A stretch of 64,000 bases of DNA from Perognathus longimembris pacificus. Lineage: Eukaryota; Chordata; Mammalia; Rodentia; Heteromyidae. The notes under the pieces were generated by a model. That model saw only the letters and a list, made by a program, of their open reading frames with translations, had not been told where the DNA came from and did not search any database. Made by a program: the position numbers and the translations under genes. The stretch's first letter is position 1, and each line of letters opens with the position of its first letter. Positions 12,166 through 22,300 of the stretch are shown here, piece by piece. Location of the stretch: positions 122,984,958 through 123,048,957 of the forward strand of contig NC_063161.1 in the NCBI RefSeq assembly GCF_023159225.1. The letters run 5' to 3'.

Positions 12166-12400
12166 GGGGCTGGGGATATAGCCTAGCGGCAAGAGTGCCT
12201 GCCTCGGTATACCTGAGGCCCTAGGTTCGATTCCCCAGCACCACATATACAGAAAACGGCCAGAAGCGGCGCTGTGGCTCAAGTGGCAGAGTGCTAGCCT
12301 TGAGCGGGAAGAAGCCAGGGACAGTGCTTAGGCCCTGAGTCCAAGGCCCAGGACTGGCCAAAAAAAAACAAAAACAAAAAAAAAAAAAAGAATGACAATG
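12166..12400 (+). repeat. ID/Geo-type dimeric SINE (IDL-Geo-like) with target-site duplication
   Basis: Best plus-strand copy in the window. The left monomer is ID-like (tRNA-Ala type), with A box tagcctagcggc at 12179-12190 and B box ggttcgattcc at 12224-12234. These are RNA polymerase III internal promoter elements. The right monomer starts near 12260 and ends 'ccaaggcccaggactggcc', followed by an A-rich tail. The target-site duplication aaagaatgacaatg lies at 12153-12166 and 12387-12400. Its near-intact sequence suggests a fairly young insertion. Confidence 0.9.
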
Positions 12401-12401
12401 G

Positions 12402-13099
12402 TACAATCACAATCCACTATTGAAAAAAAAGAGAATTCAGGTGAGAGACAGAAAGTATTAAAAAAAAAATACTACAAGGACATTTGATTTGAATAGGTCT
12501 TATTAGTGTCCAAAATTTTGAGACTTCTTTAAAGACTCAAATTTCCAAATATAGTCACATTCTGACAGACTAGGAGTAATGATTTTAATCTATGAATTTT
12601 CAGAGGACACCATTCTGTATATAGCAAATTGAGAAAGGTAACATTTTTGTGTGGATACAAAGAGAGTAATTTGATAACAACATGTTTAAAGAGGTGCTTA
12701 TCAATATATCACCCAGGAAATCTTTCCGCTATTTAGCAAAACCTTTGCACATAGACACAAATTTAGAGATGTAACAATGTTCCTCATGGTAAGTGAATAT
12801 GCTTCATCAATCAAAATAAATGAAGTAGGCCTCTGTACAAGTGTAATGGTAAAGGAAAAATAAGTTGCAGAATTAAATGTTTCAGTAGCCATAGAACAAA
12901 ATTTAAGGGCAACAGAATATTTATGTGTCTACAACTATATTAGATAGCTTAAAATCTGCATATTTATCAACCTAAAGATTAGAAAATGACATCCGTCATG
13001 AATAGTAAAGGAATTTGAATCATATATGAGTACCCTCGTGTGATATGAAGAATAATCTGCAGTGAGTTTTGTCACTCACAATTTTCTTTTATCAATAGA
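12402..13099. other. Unassigned AT-rich sequence
   Basis: No recognised repeat or gene. A 63-codon minus-strand frame at 12701-12892 has no domain. Confidence 0.45.
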
Positions 13100-14760
13100 A
13101 TCATATATTGTGACCAACTTTGAATTTGGCTTGTGACATGAATCAATATTTATAAAATTTTTTATGTAGCTTTCCATATCTTAGTTATCACAGCTTATGA
13201 CAACACTGTGGTATTTTTTTGACTGTTACCCAAATCTGTTTAATAAAAAAGTTGTCAGCATGTTTATTGTGCCTTTTGTAGCCACAAGATAGTATATGAT
13301 TCACTATCCATACTGATAGCTTTCCAACATAGTCTTAACAAGTTATTCCAATTCATAAATTATTACAGTTGGCTTGCTTTATAATTTTACAAACAACAGC
13401 TCTAATCATTTTTCATTTTAGCAATTGTATTTGATATGTAAGAGGGATCTTGTTTTAACCTCAAATTCCTTGATGTCTAATTATAACTGGTTAAATTTAT
13501 ATTTATGTCAAATGGGTACTATGCATACAAGCTATAAAAAGATACACACTATTTTGTGGATATTATTTTAGGCATTGTGCACTTTAAACAATTGAACTAT
13601 TTCTTTCTTAATGATACATAGGCACTCTTATTTTCTGGATGGGAATGCTTTTTTATCAGTGTTTGCCTACTACTACTTAATTATTTTGTATCAATTATGT
13701 TATGCTGTTACATTAATTATGCTTTGTTTGCCCAGAATATCTTAACTTTAATGAAACTCAATTTCTTGATCAATATTTTTAAGAGCTAGTGCCTTCTGTG
13801 TTCTGTAATATAGAAATTGTCTAGCCCAAGGTCATGAAGATATTTTCCTTTTTTCCTCTAGAAGATTTATTGTTTAGCATGTAGATCTATGATCCATATC
13901 AAATTAATTTTGTGTATGGTATGAAGAAGCCATAGTTCATTCCTTTTCCATTTATATATCCTATTGTTCTCACACCATTTAATAAAAAGACTGGCCTTCT
14001 TATATTGAAGGGTTGAGGTACCTTTGATGTAAATCAGGTGACCATTTATAAGTGAATCCATTTCTGGAGCCTGGTCTATTCATTTGATATGTTTTTATAT
14101 CCACTTCCCAATGGCATATTACCTTAAATGTAGTTCTTAAAATAAGTCTTGAAATCTGCTAATGCAAAGATCTCAAAGTCTATTCTTTTCAAGTTGTTTT
14201 GACTATTTTAAATCCTTTTAATTTTCATATAAATTCTAGAATCTCCTTGTCATTTCTTTCTCTCACATACAACAAAGACGCTAGTGTTTTGATGAGGATT
14301 GCATCTACTCCATAGATCAATTTGAGGAGAATTGACATCTTAACAACATCCAGCCTTTCTGTTCATGAATATTGCATATTTCTGCATTTATTTAGGACTT
14401 CTTTAGCTTCTCTCAAAATGTTTTATTGTTTTCCATTGCAGAGACTTCAAATAGGTTTTACTATATTTACTCGTACTTATTTGATAGTTTTGAAGCCATC
14501 TAAGTATACTGCATTCTCCAGTTAATTTTTGCTAACATGTAAAATCCATTTTTATATATTAACTTACCATCATAGACTACTAATTCATTATGACTAATAT
14601 TAATTTCTTCACTTAGCCCAATTTTTTACAGATACCTTTAGATTTTTAAATTTATAGTAATAACATCTGTGAATAATGACAGTGTAATTGTTTTCCTTTT
14701 CTATTTTTAACCTTTTATTTAATATGATGAATATTCTCATTATCTTTTCTTTGTTTAGGT
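13100..14760 (-). mobile_element. Ancient L1 remnant (L1M-like), ORF2 region and 3' part
   Basis: Minus-strand translation at 13867-14061 retains L1 ORF2 C-terminal character (a KASLFIKWCENN stretch, compare SLFNKWCW in younger copies). Plus-strand blocks such as 'gatcaatttgaggagaattg' with 'acatcttaacaacatccagc' are antisense L1 RT-region sequence. The copy is full of stops and indels, so this is a dead, old element. The edges, particularly the left one, are approximate. Confidence 0.65.
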
Positions 14761-15290
14761 AAAAGGGGTAAATTTATTTGTAAATGAAAGAAAACCCTTG
14801 AAAGAAAGTAGCAAAACTCTCCCTCTGAGAGACGCTTCAAAGAGGAGTCCTTGATTGTCTCACTTAACCAAAAGGAAAAGTGTTCAATATTTTACCATTA
14901 AATACTGTGCTATCTGTAGAATTTTTAGGGCTCAACTCTATTAGTTTTAAATAATTTCCTTCTTTCACTAGTAAGCTAAGAGTGCCTTATCATGAACAAG
15001 TTTTATATCTTATCACATGATTTTTATGTGTATTGTGAGATGATAATTTTTAAATTCTGTTAAAATATTAAACTACAGAAATAGAGCAATTTGAAATCTG
15101 TCAGTAACATGATTGGCTAATTGTGATGCAAACTTTCATTCCCTGTCAGTATTTATGAATGATATGATGATGAAGAAAAAAATCTAAAGCAATCTATAAA
15201 TTATAGGTTTAGTAAACAAATCAATATTATTTGTTATTGTGAATTAATGATATGTTACTAAGGTAACATAAAAATGCAGTTTATACAATA
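14761..15290. other. Unassigned AT-rich sequence
   Basis: No recognised gene or repeat. Part may be more of the ancient L1 to the left. Confidence 0.4.
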
Positions 15291-15640
15291 GTGAGGGAAA
15301 CCATAGAGTTCACGTTTCTTTGGGTCAGGCTCACTGTTACTTAAGTATGATTTTTTTCCAGGTTCTCTCATTTCCTTACGGATAGGGAAGTATCATTCTT
15401 TCTGATAGAGGCATAGAATTCCATTGTGCATATGTAGCACACTTTCTTGATCCATTCATCTACTGAGGGGCATCTGGATTGGTTCCATATTTTAGCAATG
15501 ACAAATTGTGCTGCTATGAACATAGTTGTGCTAGTGGCTTTAGTGTGGTCTTGCTTGTAATCTTTTTGGTAGATGTCCAAAAGTGGGTCATAGGGGAGCT
15601 CTATGTTTAGCTTTCTGAGGAACCTCCACACTGCTTTCAG
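15291..15640 (-). mobile_element. Internal L1 fragment (ORF2 C-terminus) lacking its 3' end
   Basis: The minus-strand frame 15368-15649 encodes the L1 ORF2 tail (RRFLRKLNIELPYDP-like, then YQKDYKQDHTKATSTTMF, then FVIAKIWNQSRCPSVDEWI). The 3' UTR and A-tail that should follow to the left of 15291 are absent. The right edge abuts a SINE near 15640. A fragment lacking its 3' end is unusual for L1 and implies a later deletion or rearrangement. Confidence 0.85.
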
Positions 15641-15671
15641 GCCCCACACATATCGAGGATCTTCTTGCTTG

Positions 15672-15806
15672 CGGCTTGTACTCTACCATTTGAGCTATGC
15701 TTTCAGTGTGGCTTTTGGCTAGTTAATTACAAATAAAGTGTCTTGAACTTTTCTGCATGGGCGTTCTTTGAACCTGAGTCCCCTGTTCTCAGTCTCCTGA
15801 GTAGCT
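15672..15806 (-). repeat. Diverged 7SL/Geo-type SINE fragment
   Basis: Plus-strand blocks 'gtactctaccatttgagcta', 'ggctagttaattacaaataa' and 'tcagtctcctgagtagct' correspond in order to the antisense Geo-like and 7SL-like halves. The Geo tail end is missing. Confidence 0.6.
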
Positions 15807-15952
15807 TTTCTTTTTATTTATTTTCATTTTTCTCTCCTCTCCCTTCTCCTCCTCACCTCCTGCCCTCCCCTCTCATTCTCTTCCTTCCTTTCTCCTTTTC
15901 TATTCCTATCATCTCCCTTCTCCCTCCTTTCTCCTTTAGTCTTTTCTGGTCA
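15807..15952. repeat. Polypyrimidine low-complexity tract
   Basis: A CT-rich stretch of about 145 bp (mixed TCTCC, CCTTC and TTCTC). It may derive from an antisense L1 3' UTR polypurine tract, but no flanking L1 terminus is visible. Confidence 0.75.
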
Positions 15953-16106
15953 TTGCCTTGAAATCGTGGGCCTTGATTTTTGTTCTTTGCTTGCTCTCAG
16001 CCAACTTCAGTCCCCAAATAATATATTTTTACTTTGCTGGGTTTGATTCATTAATATTTAGGAGTTTTTCATTGGTGTTTAAGTGATGTATTGACTTGTG
16101 ATTTTA

Positions 16107-16315
16107 CTTTTTTTATTTTTTTTGCCAGTCCTGGGCCTTGGACTCAGGGCCTGAGCACTGTCCCTGGCTTCTTTTTGCTCAAGGCTAGCACTCTACCCCT
16201 TGAGCCACAGTGCCACTTCTGGCCGTTTTCTATATATGTGGTGCCGGGGAATCGAACCCAGGGCCTCATGTATACGAGTCAAGCACTCTTGCCACTAGGC
16301 CATATTCCCAGCCCC
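16107..16315 (-). repeat. ID/Geo-type dimeric SINE (IDL-Geo-like)
   Basis: The plus strand reads poly-T tail, 'gccagtcctgggccttggac', the Geo-like half, then the ID-like half ending 'ccatattcccagcccc'. It is full length and well conserved. Both flanks are T-rich 'acttttt..attt', so a duplication is plausible but not clean. Confidence 0.9.
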
Positions 16316-16714
16316 ACTTTTTATTTTTTCTTTAATGATGGGGATTATATCAAGGTCCTTGTGTAGGGTATGAAATAGGTTTTGTTTTTATATTTTCAGG
16401 TTTTGTTGTTAGGGATTGTTGTTATGAGGGGTAGTGGGAAGTACTGCTATAGATGTATGTTATATTTATAAAAGTCTGTGAGAGATAGATAGACAAGTGC
16501 TACATGTGACTTTTCCTAGTCATTGATCATTACTTTCCATTCAGTGGAAAGAATACTAGACTAATTGTTTAATAACAGGAAATAGTCAGGCTTTGAATAT
16601 TATGAAGTACATTTTTTTTACTGATCTTATGTGAACTTGGATTCCTCATTTCTTTATGTATTGCAGAAAAGTTGCAGAGGTTATCTAGTTTAGAGGATTG
16701 TCTTATTTGTTTGG
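16316..16714. other. Unassigned sequence
   Basis: About 400 bp with no recognised gene or repeat. Confidence 0.5.
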
Positions 16715-16960
16715 ACCTGGTGGCTTATAAGCAACAAATATTTATGTCACACATTTCTGGAGGCTGAGAAATCCAATCTGAGTGTCATCAGATCAGATAT
16801 GTGATGGAGGATTACAGATCATGCATGCTCACAGCATCCTCACATGGAGGAAGGTGCAAGTATGCTTCTTCAAGGCTCTTTTAGGTGTACAAAATCCCAT
16901 TCCTGAGTATTATGCTGTACTGGATAATTAGGTCCACCCAGGAAAACGTCCTCTTCTCAT
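16715..16960 (-). mobile_element. Ancient MaLR/MLT1-like LTR fragment
   Basis: Plus-strand blocks 'ggtggcttataagcaacaaa', 'tttctggaggctgagaaatc' and 'cctcacatggaggaaggtgc' match my recollection of the reverse complement of MLT1-type mammalian LTRs. It is an old, widely shared mammalian repeat. It does not code for protein, although a spurious 197-codon plus-strand frame (16885-17478) begins inside it. Confidence 0.55.
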
Positions 16961-16989
16961 GTTTCTTCTCCATGGGAAGCTTCACATGG

Positions 16990-17370
16990 ACTCCTTGCCC
17001 TGTTGTTTTCCATGCAGCAGTGCAGGTGGCCCTCTTTAGAAGTCACTGCCCAGCACCGGTAACCCCAGTAACTGGTGCACTTTGGGGCACTGGCAGGGGC
17101 CCCACAGGCACTGGGGTCACTCCTCTTCCTCCGAGGTCACTTCCTCATCCTTCCCTGTTGCTCCTCCATTGGATGGTGATTGGTTCTCAGGCTTTGATGA
17201 CACTTCAGAATCTGCTGAGGTCACACCTCTTCCCTGCCTGCCCTGTATATCCCCTCTGCCTACTTACATTTGGTGGGAGCTGTATTTGGGTTCCTATAAT
17301 AAACTCTCTCCTGTCTGACTATCCATGTGGAGGTCTTGTTTCTCCAAACCTTACAGATACTGTCCTTAAT
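16990..17370 (+). mobile_element. LTR-like GC-richer stretch, tentative solo LTR
   Basis: GC content rises sharply against AT-rich flanks. An inverted CCAAT (attgg) occurs near 17168 and 17180. A polyadenylation-like AATAAA at about 17298-17303 is followed by a CT-rich 'ctctctcctgtctgactatc' resembling the R/U5 of a class I-type LTR. No terminal TG...CA pair or flanking duplication could be fixed, and there is no internal viral coding sequence. It could also be a unique exon-like sequence. Confidence 0.35.
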
Positions 17371-18379
17371 AACTATGACTACATGGCTCAAATTTCCACA
17401 TATGAATGTGTCAAGTACACAAACTTTTGGTCACAGCAAACTAAAAGAAAAAGTGCATGCTGCTTAGTGAATGGGTAGGGAACTCTGGTTAAAGATGCTG
17501 GTTCTGATTCTTAGTATCTATATGAACTTGATTATCATTTGCATATATTTAGTTTTCCTCCCTTTTGTAGCATAACATCTCCATAGTAAGTATACAAATG
17601 CAATTTATTGAATGAAATGCAGTGTGGCACAGGGAATTTTAGAAAATTTTACTCTACATACTTCTTTTTGATCAATATATTCCATAGTTGCAGGTAATAT
17701 ATATGAAAGTGCTTAGATGTTTAACGAACAGAATGATAAAGGATAATGTTGAATTCTAATGACATCATTAGAAGCTGCTAATTAGAAGGAAATTTTATTG
17801 ATATCAGTGCTAAGTAAATTGTGTTGATTTTTCAATAGAGAGTGAAAAGGTAGAGTAAGGAGAACAGTGTTCTTCAGGAGTAAATGACTTATATATCAAT
17901 ATTAGATATGTTACTTCCACTCCTGGATTTTTCCAATATGTTCTTCATAGCTATGGCACTCTTACCTGACAAGTATAAAACACTAAGACTTAAGTTAGAT
18001 TTTCCTTTGGAATATTAGACAACAGTTGTTCCCTATGTGGCCAGAGTACTCTAGCTGTGGCTTTTGATGATAATTTGGCTAAGATTGTTGTCCATAGGCA
18101 AATGCACGTTCATATACTTCTGGGTGGGTACAATGATTAATATAAATGTTTTGTCGGTGGCTCTTTTTAATATGTTATGAAATTATGCCAATTCTAAGCA
18201 GACCAAGTGAATTTTCAAGCTTTTATATATCCTCAAAAATCAAGCCAACAAAACAGAAAAATATTTGATGTGTTCAGCTGTTATTTTGGATCTGAAACCT
18301 ACATCATAAGAGTTGACTTTTCATAGTGATACTGATAACCTTCAACAATTCTTAAAGTTCTTCTGTGAATGGGGGACAT
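17371..18379. other. Unassigned AT-rich sequence
   Basis: About 1 kb without a recognised gene or repeat. Confidence 0.5.
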
Positions 18380-19150
18380 TATGTTTATCACAGCACAATT
18401 TGTCATTGCTAAAATATGGAACCAACCCAGATGCCCCTCAGTAGACGAAAGAATCAGGAAAATGAGGTACATATACACAATGGAATTGTATGCCTCTATC
18501 AGAAAGAATGACATTGCCCCATTCATAAGGAAATGAAAGGACTTGGAAAAAAAAGTATACTAAGTAAAATGAGTCAGACCCAAGGAAACATGGACTCTAT
18601 GGTCTCCCTCATAGGGAATAATTAGTACAGGTTTAGGCTAGTCACAGAAGAGGATCACAAGAACGCAATAGCTATGCCCTTATGAACACATAAGATGATG
18701 TTAAGTGAAATGAACTCCATGTTATGGAAACGAGTGTTATATCACTGTTGTAATTATTTTTAACATGCCATGTGAAACCGTAGCTTTTTTGTTGATGATC
18801 CCCTCTTGTATCCCCTGCCTGTGGTTGTCCCCATGCTATCACTGTATCTCATCTGAGTACCCTGGATACTGTATATACTGGTATTAGAACTAGGGAAGGG
18901 AAAGGGAATATCAAAATCTAGAGACAAAGGATAAAAAGTCAAATGACCCAAAAGCAGTACTTGCAAAACCATTTGGTGTAAACCAACTGAACTGCTCATG
19001 GCAGGAGAGGGAAAAGGTGAGGAGAGGGGGGGTGAATGAGGGAGGAGGTAACAAATTGTACAAGAAATGTACCCACTGCCTTACATATGAAATTGTAACC
19101 CCTATGTACATCACTTTGACAGTAAATAAGTAATTACTCAAAAAAAAAAG
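18380..19150 (+). mobile_element. 5'-truncated L1, ORF2 C-terminus plus complete 3' UTR
   Basis: This starts in the ORF2 C-terminal coding region (atcacagcacaatttgtcat, then the IWNQPRCPSVDE-type region). It continues through the whole 3' UTR, including a polypurine tract (19001-19048), 'aacaaattgtacaagaaatg' and 'cccctatgtacatcactttg', then an A-tail ending near 19150. It is the most continuous sense-strand 3' end here and serves as the reference for recognising the rearranged copies. The reading frame is broken. Confidence 0.88.
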
Positions 19151-19245
19151 AATGGAGAGTTTATCCATTTTGTTTTTCGCTGTAAAAGATTCAGGTCAGC
19201 AAGGGTAGCCTGGAGGGGCTATTGTCAAATGCCCAAACTATTGCT

Positions 19246-19458
19246 TATTTTGTTTGTTTGTTTTTTGCCAGTCCTGGGGCTTGGACTCAGGGCCTGAGCA
19301 CTGTCCCTGGCTTCTTTTTGCTCAAGGCTAGCACTCTGCCACTTGAGCCACAATGCTGCTTCTGGCCATTTTCTGCATATGTGGTGCTGGGGAATTGAAC
19401 CCAGGGCTTCATGTATATGAGGCAAGCACTCTTGCCACTAGGCCATATCCTCAGCCCC
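19246..19458 (-). repeat. ID/Geo-type dimeric SINE with 15-bp target-site duplication
   Basis: A full dimer in antisense: T-rich tail, 'gccagtcctggggcttggac', Geo-like half, then ID-like half ending 'ccatatcctcagcccc'. The duplication actattgcttatttt is perfect at 19237-19251 and 19459-19473, so insertion by L1-type integration is well supported. Confidence 0.92.
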
Positions 19459-19499
19459 ACTATTGCTTATTTTAACTTTTTATTTTTTTCTACACTTCA

Positions 19500-20110
19500 A
19501 AAATGGTTCTGATTGACTCATGCACATTCATAGCTGTTGGGGTTCATTCACCCTTGGCCTTCAGGGGATGGGCATTGGAGAGCGTGCCCAAGATGCCGCC
19601 CTTCCTCCCAGCCCTGGGGAATGCGGAAGCAGGCCACAATTCTCTGGGTCCGGAACCAGAAGAACTGGCTTTGCGAACAGCCCCCAGACTTTCTCGCCAG
19701 CCCATGTGCCTCCCAGCCTCGTGGGTTTTTGCCCCTGGTGTGGCGCTTTCCAAGTGATGTTAGCTCATGCGGAGGGTCCTATGGCAAGCCCAGCCTATCG
19801 TCAGCGTTCTGGCCCATCACCTTCTCTCGCCCCTTCCTACCATGAGCCTTTGCCCCACCCTAATAAATCAGATTGCTCACGAAGGGTCTCCGAGGTCCAC
19901 GTTCGCCTGGCTTTCTTCACGGGTAAGAAGGGAGGTAAAGCGATCTCCTACGGCCCCGTGCACCTGAGGTCTTTCCTGAGCCCCCCCACTCCACCCTGGC
20001 CTTGCCTGCGGGTCGGGTGAGCAGGGGAGAGGGTGAGAAAGGGAGCTGTTAGAAGCATAGCAGAGCCTTAGTCCCTGCGCCAGGGGAGGCGACCCAAGCC
20101 TGGCACATAG
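19500..20110 (+). other. GC-rich, CpG-containing island, possible solo LTR
   Basis: This ~600-bp block is markedly GC-rich with many CpGs (for example around 19596-19604, 19755, 19890-19905, 19950) against AT-rich surroundings. It contains AATAAA at about 19861-19866 followed within ~60 bp by 'ccacgttcgcctggctttct'. It could be a solo LTR starting near 'tgttggggttc' (19533), with R/U5 after the AATAAA. Overlapping open frames up to 166 codons (19520-20020) show no recognisable protein. Alternatives are a CpG-island promoter or a processed exon. I do not recognise it. Confidence 0.4.
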
Positions 20111-20659
20111 TAAAACTTCTCTTTCTGTCTGTGTGTAAGAAGCAGATAATACAAAGTTAAAAGCTAGCTATATCTCTCACTTTGCTTAACAAAACCTTTT
20201 TCACCCTATTTAATCTTAGTTCTACTCATTGTTCATTAACAGCTGGAAGTTGGGTCTTATTTTGGGACATATTTTCAAACAGTATCTATGTTAGACCTTG
20301 TTATAATGTTCTGAATTTGTGAACTAGTGTCTTTTGTCTCCAGGAGTTGCTGGGCCCTTAGACATAGGGACATATAAGAACTGTTATTAAAAACTATAGA
20401 TGCCCTGGATGTTAAATTCTAACTCCTTAATACAGCAGTACAGTGAAAACACAGCCTTTTTAGAAAGGTGCAATTCTTGTTCTTCCAAGGTTGAAATTTG
20501 GACTTCCTATATTAGTAGGCTATTTCAGTCATAAGAACTAAGGTAATTTTTTGAAGATTTCATTTTGATGAAAAAGTATGGATGAAGAAAATTAAAGGAT
20601 TTGTCAAAGACCTCACCACTTTAATTCTGATAAAGCTCCTATCATATTCAGGTCAAATC
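20111..20659. other. Unassigned sequence
   Basis: No recognised gene or repeat in about 550 bp. Confidence 0.45.
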
Positions 20660-20960
20660 TCCAGAGAGCCAAGATGGTGGATTGACATCAAGAAGCACAT
20701 TTTGGCTTCAATGAGGCTTGGGATTAAAATAGCAAGAGAAGAGACTTTCAGCAAGAGGGATGCCTTAGGAAGGATACTTAAATTCGAAATTGGACAGAGA
20801 CCTGGAGAGACCTAGGGGGTGAGAAACTGAAAGAGCACTGGCACCATGGCAGCTTGGTGGCATGGTAGAAGGAAGGGATAGCATAAAGTGAAAGAAAAAG
20901 AGACATGGTAGAAAAATTTCACATAGAATACAGGCAGAACAAAAGGACAATCTGAATTTA
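20660..20960 (+). repeat. Possible L1 5' UTR-like remnant
   Basis: 'agagagccaagatggtggat' resembles the start of some mammalian L1 5' UTRs (AGCCAAGATGGC-type, a YY1-like motif), and the stretch is purine-rich. No ORF1 follows, so this is tentative. Confidence 0.25.
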
Positions 20961-21104
20961 GCTGATCCAATGCCTGCATAGTACGTAGGTACTGGGTAAG
21001 CACTCTTTAGTACTTACTATAAGTGTGGTGTGGAAATAGGTAACTGCCTTAAGAAGATCACACCCAAGCTTGTTGCTGTGAGAGACTTAGTTTTTACATT
21101 TTCT

Positions 21105-21560
21105 TCTCAATTTTTTTATTTTTAATTTTAGTGTATAGGTGATGTATGGAGGGGTTAAGTTACATAAGTAAGGTAATGAATGGATACATTTCTTGTCAAA
21201 CATTGTTACCCCCTCTCTTGTTTTCCTTTCACTTTCCCTCTCCTCAGCTCCCCTCCCCACCAAGTTGTAAAGTTCATTTCCAACTTAGTGTCTTGTGAGT
21301 ATGGCTGTCTCATTGACTCACCCTTTGTTCTTTGCCTCACTGATATTAGGGGATAAACCAAAGGAAAAGAAAAATGAAAGAAAAATCTTCACACATTACA
21401 TGAACAACAACAACAAATATCTTGGTTCTATATTTTGGAGTTCGTTTTGATTAGAATCATTTTATATGGCCCTATGGGCACAGCTATTGAGCTATTGTGT
21501 TCCTGTGCTAAGATTATCCTGGACATATAGGCTCCATGGTCACATTTTCTAATTATCAGA
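21105..21560 (-). mobile_element. L1 3' UTR, older subfamily, antisense
   Basis: The plus strand runs from a T-rich tail through 'gatgtatggaggggttaagt', a pyrimidine-rich stretch (21210-21260), 'cattgactcaccctttgttc' and on to 'ggcacagctattgagctatt'. The same layout is seen at 60041-60490. Both differ from the younger copies in the tail sequence, so they belong to an older subfamily. Confidence 0.7.
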
Positions 21561-22300
21561 AACTCACAAAAACTATTATCTAAAGCAGAATCTACCTTGT
21601 GGCCAGCGTGGCTTCAAATGAATGCTATTGAAGTAAGCTTACGGAAAAGTATATGCAAGGAGACATAGCGTGGAGTGGAGAGAAACTTTTAAGATTGATG
21701 ACTTGGGTCGGCAGGCAAAAAGGCTGAAGAGACTGAGCAGGTGTCCATAGTTGCCTGTAGGGACTTTGATTCACAGCAGAGCTCTGAATCACCTAGGCTC
21801 CAGGAATGCATCTGTGTGGAATAAATTCTAGCCAAGGAAAATTTTATTCCATAGTACCTTGCACTAGCCAAAAGGTAAATAGGAGCTATTCTCCAAAGTT
21901 CTGGTCCCAAAACACTCCCACTGCCAAATGCTGGACAATGCATTCATGCACATAAACACAGACAGACAGACAGACACACACACGCACACATATACACACA
22001 CAAAGAAGTGAATATCCTCCAGCGTTGCTCTGTCTAACAGGCATATAGCCCAAATTTTACCTCACATGTTGAGTATAGAAGAAGAAAGGACAGAAAATAC
22101 AAGGGTTATAACTGGGGAAGAAAAAGGGAAAAGGGGATAACGGAAAATCACTACGGGGGGAATTATATTAAAGTAGGATGTATGCATGCATAAAAGTATC
22201 ACATTGGAACACTTTGGACAACAATATCTTAATAAAATCAATATATGTACTCATAGTATATTGAGCAAGTATAATAAAAATACTTGAAGAAGAAAAAAGA
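21561..22300. other. Unassigned sequence with a CA/GACA microsatellite
   Basis: A mixed (GACA)n-(CA)n microsatellite lies at about 21948-22003. The rest has no recognised gene. 22090-22290 is A-rich with several AATAAA-like runs and may be an old retroposon end. Confidence 0.4.

Noticed and set aside
12166..12240. tRNA gene
   Set aside because: A and B boxes are present, but this is the ID-like head of a dimeric SINE with an A-tail and target-site duplication, without a foldable mature tRNA end.
16885..17478. 197-codon plus-strand open frame
   Set aside because: It starts in a MaLR-like repeat, runs through an LTR-like stretch, and shows no recognisable domain. It is judged a chance frame in GC-richer DNA.
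19520..20020. 166-codon frame and overlapping frames in the GC-rich island
   Set aside because: Three frames on the plus strand and one on the minus strand are all open, as expected of GC-rich DNA with few stops. No domain or homologue is recognised.
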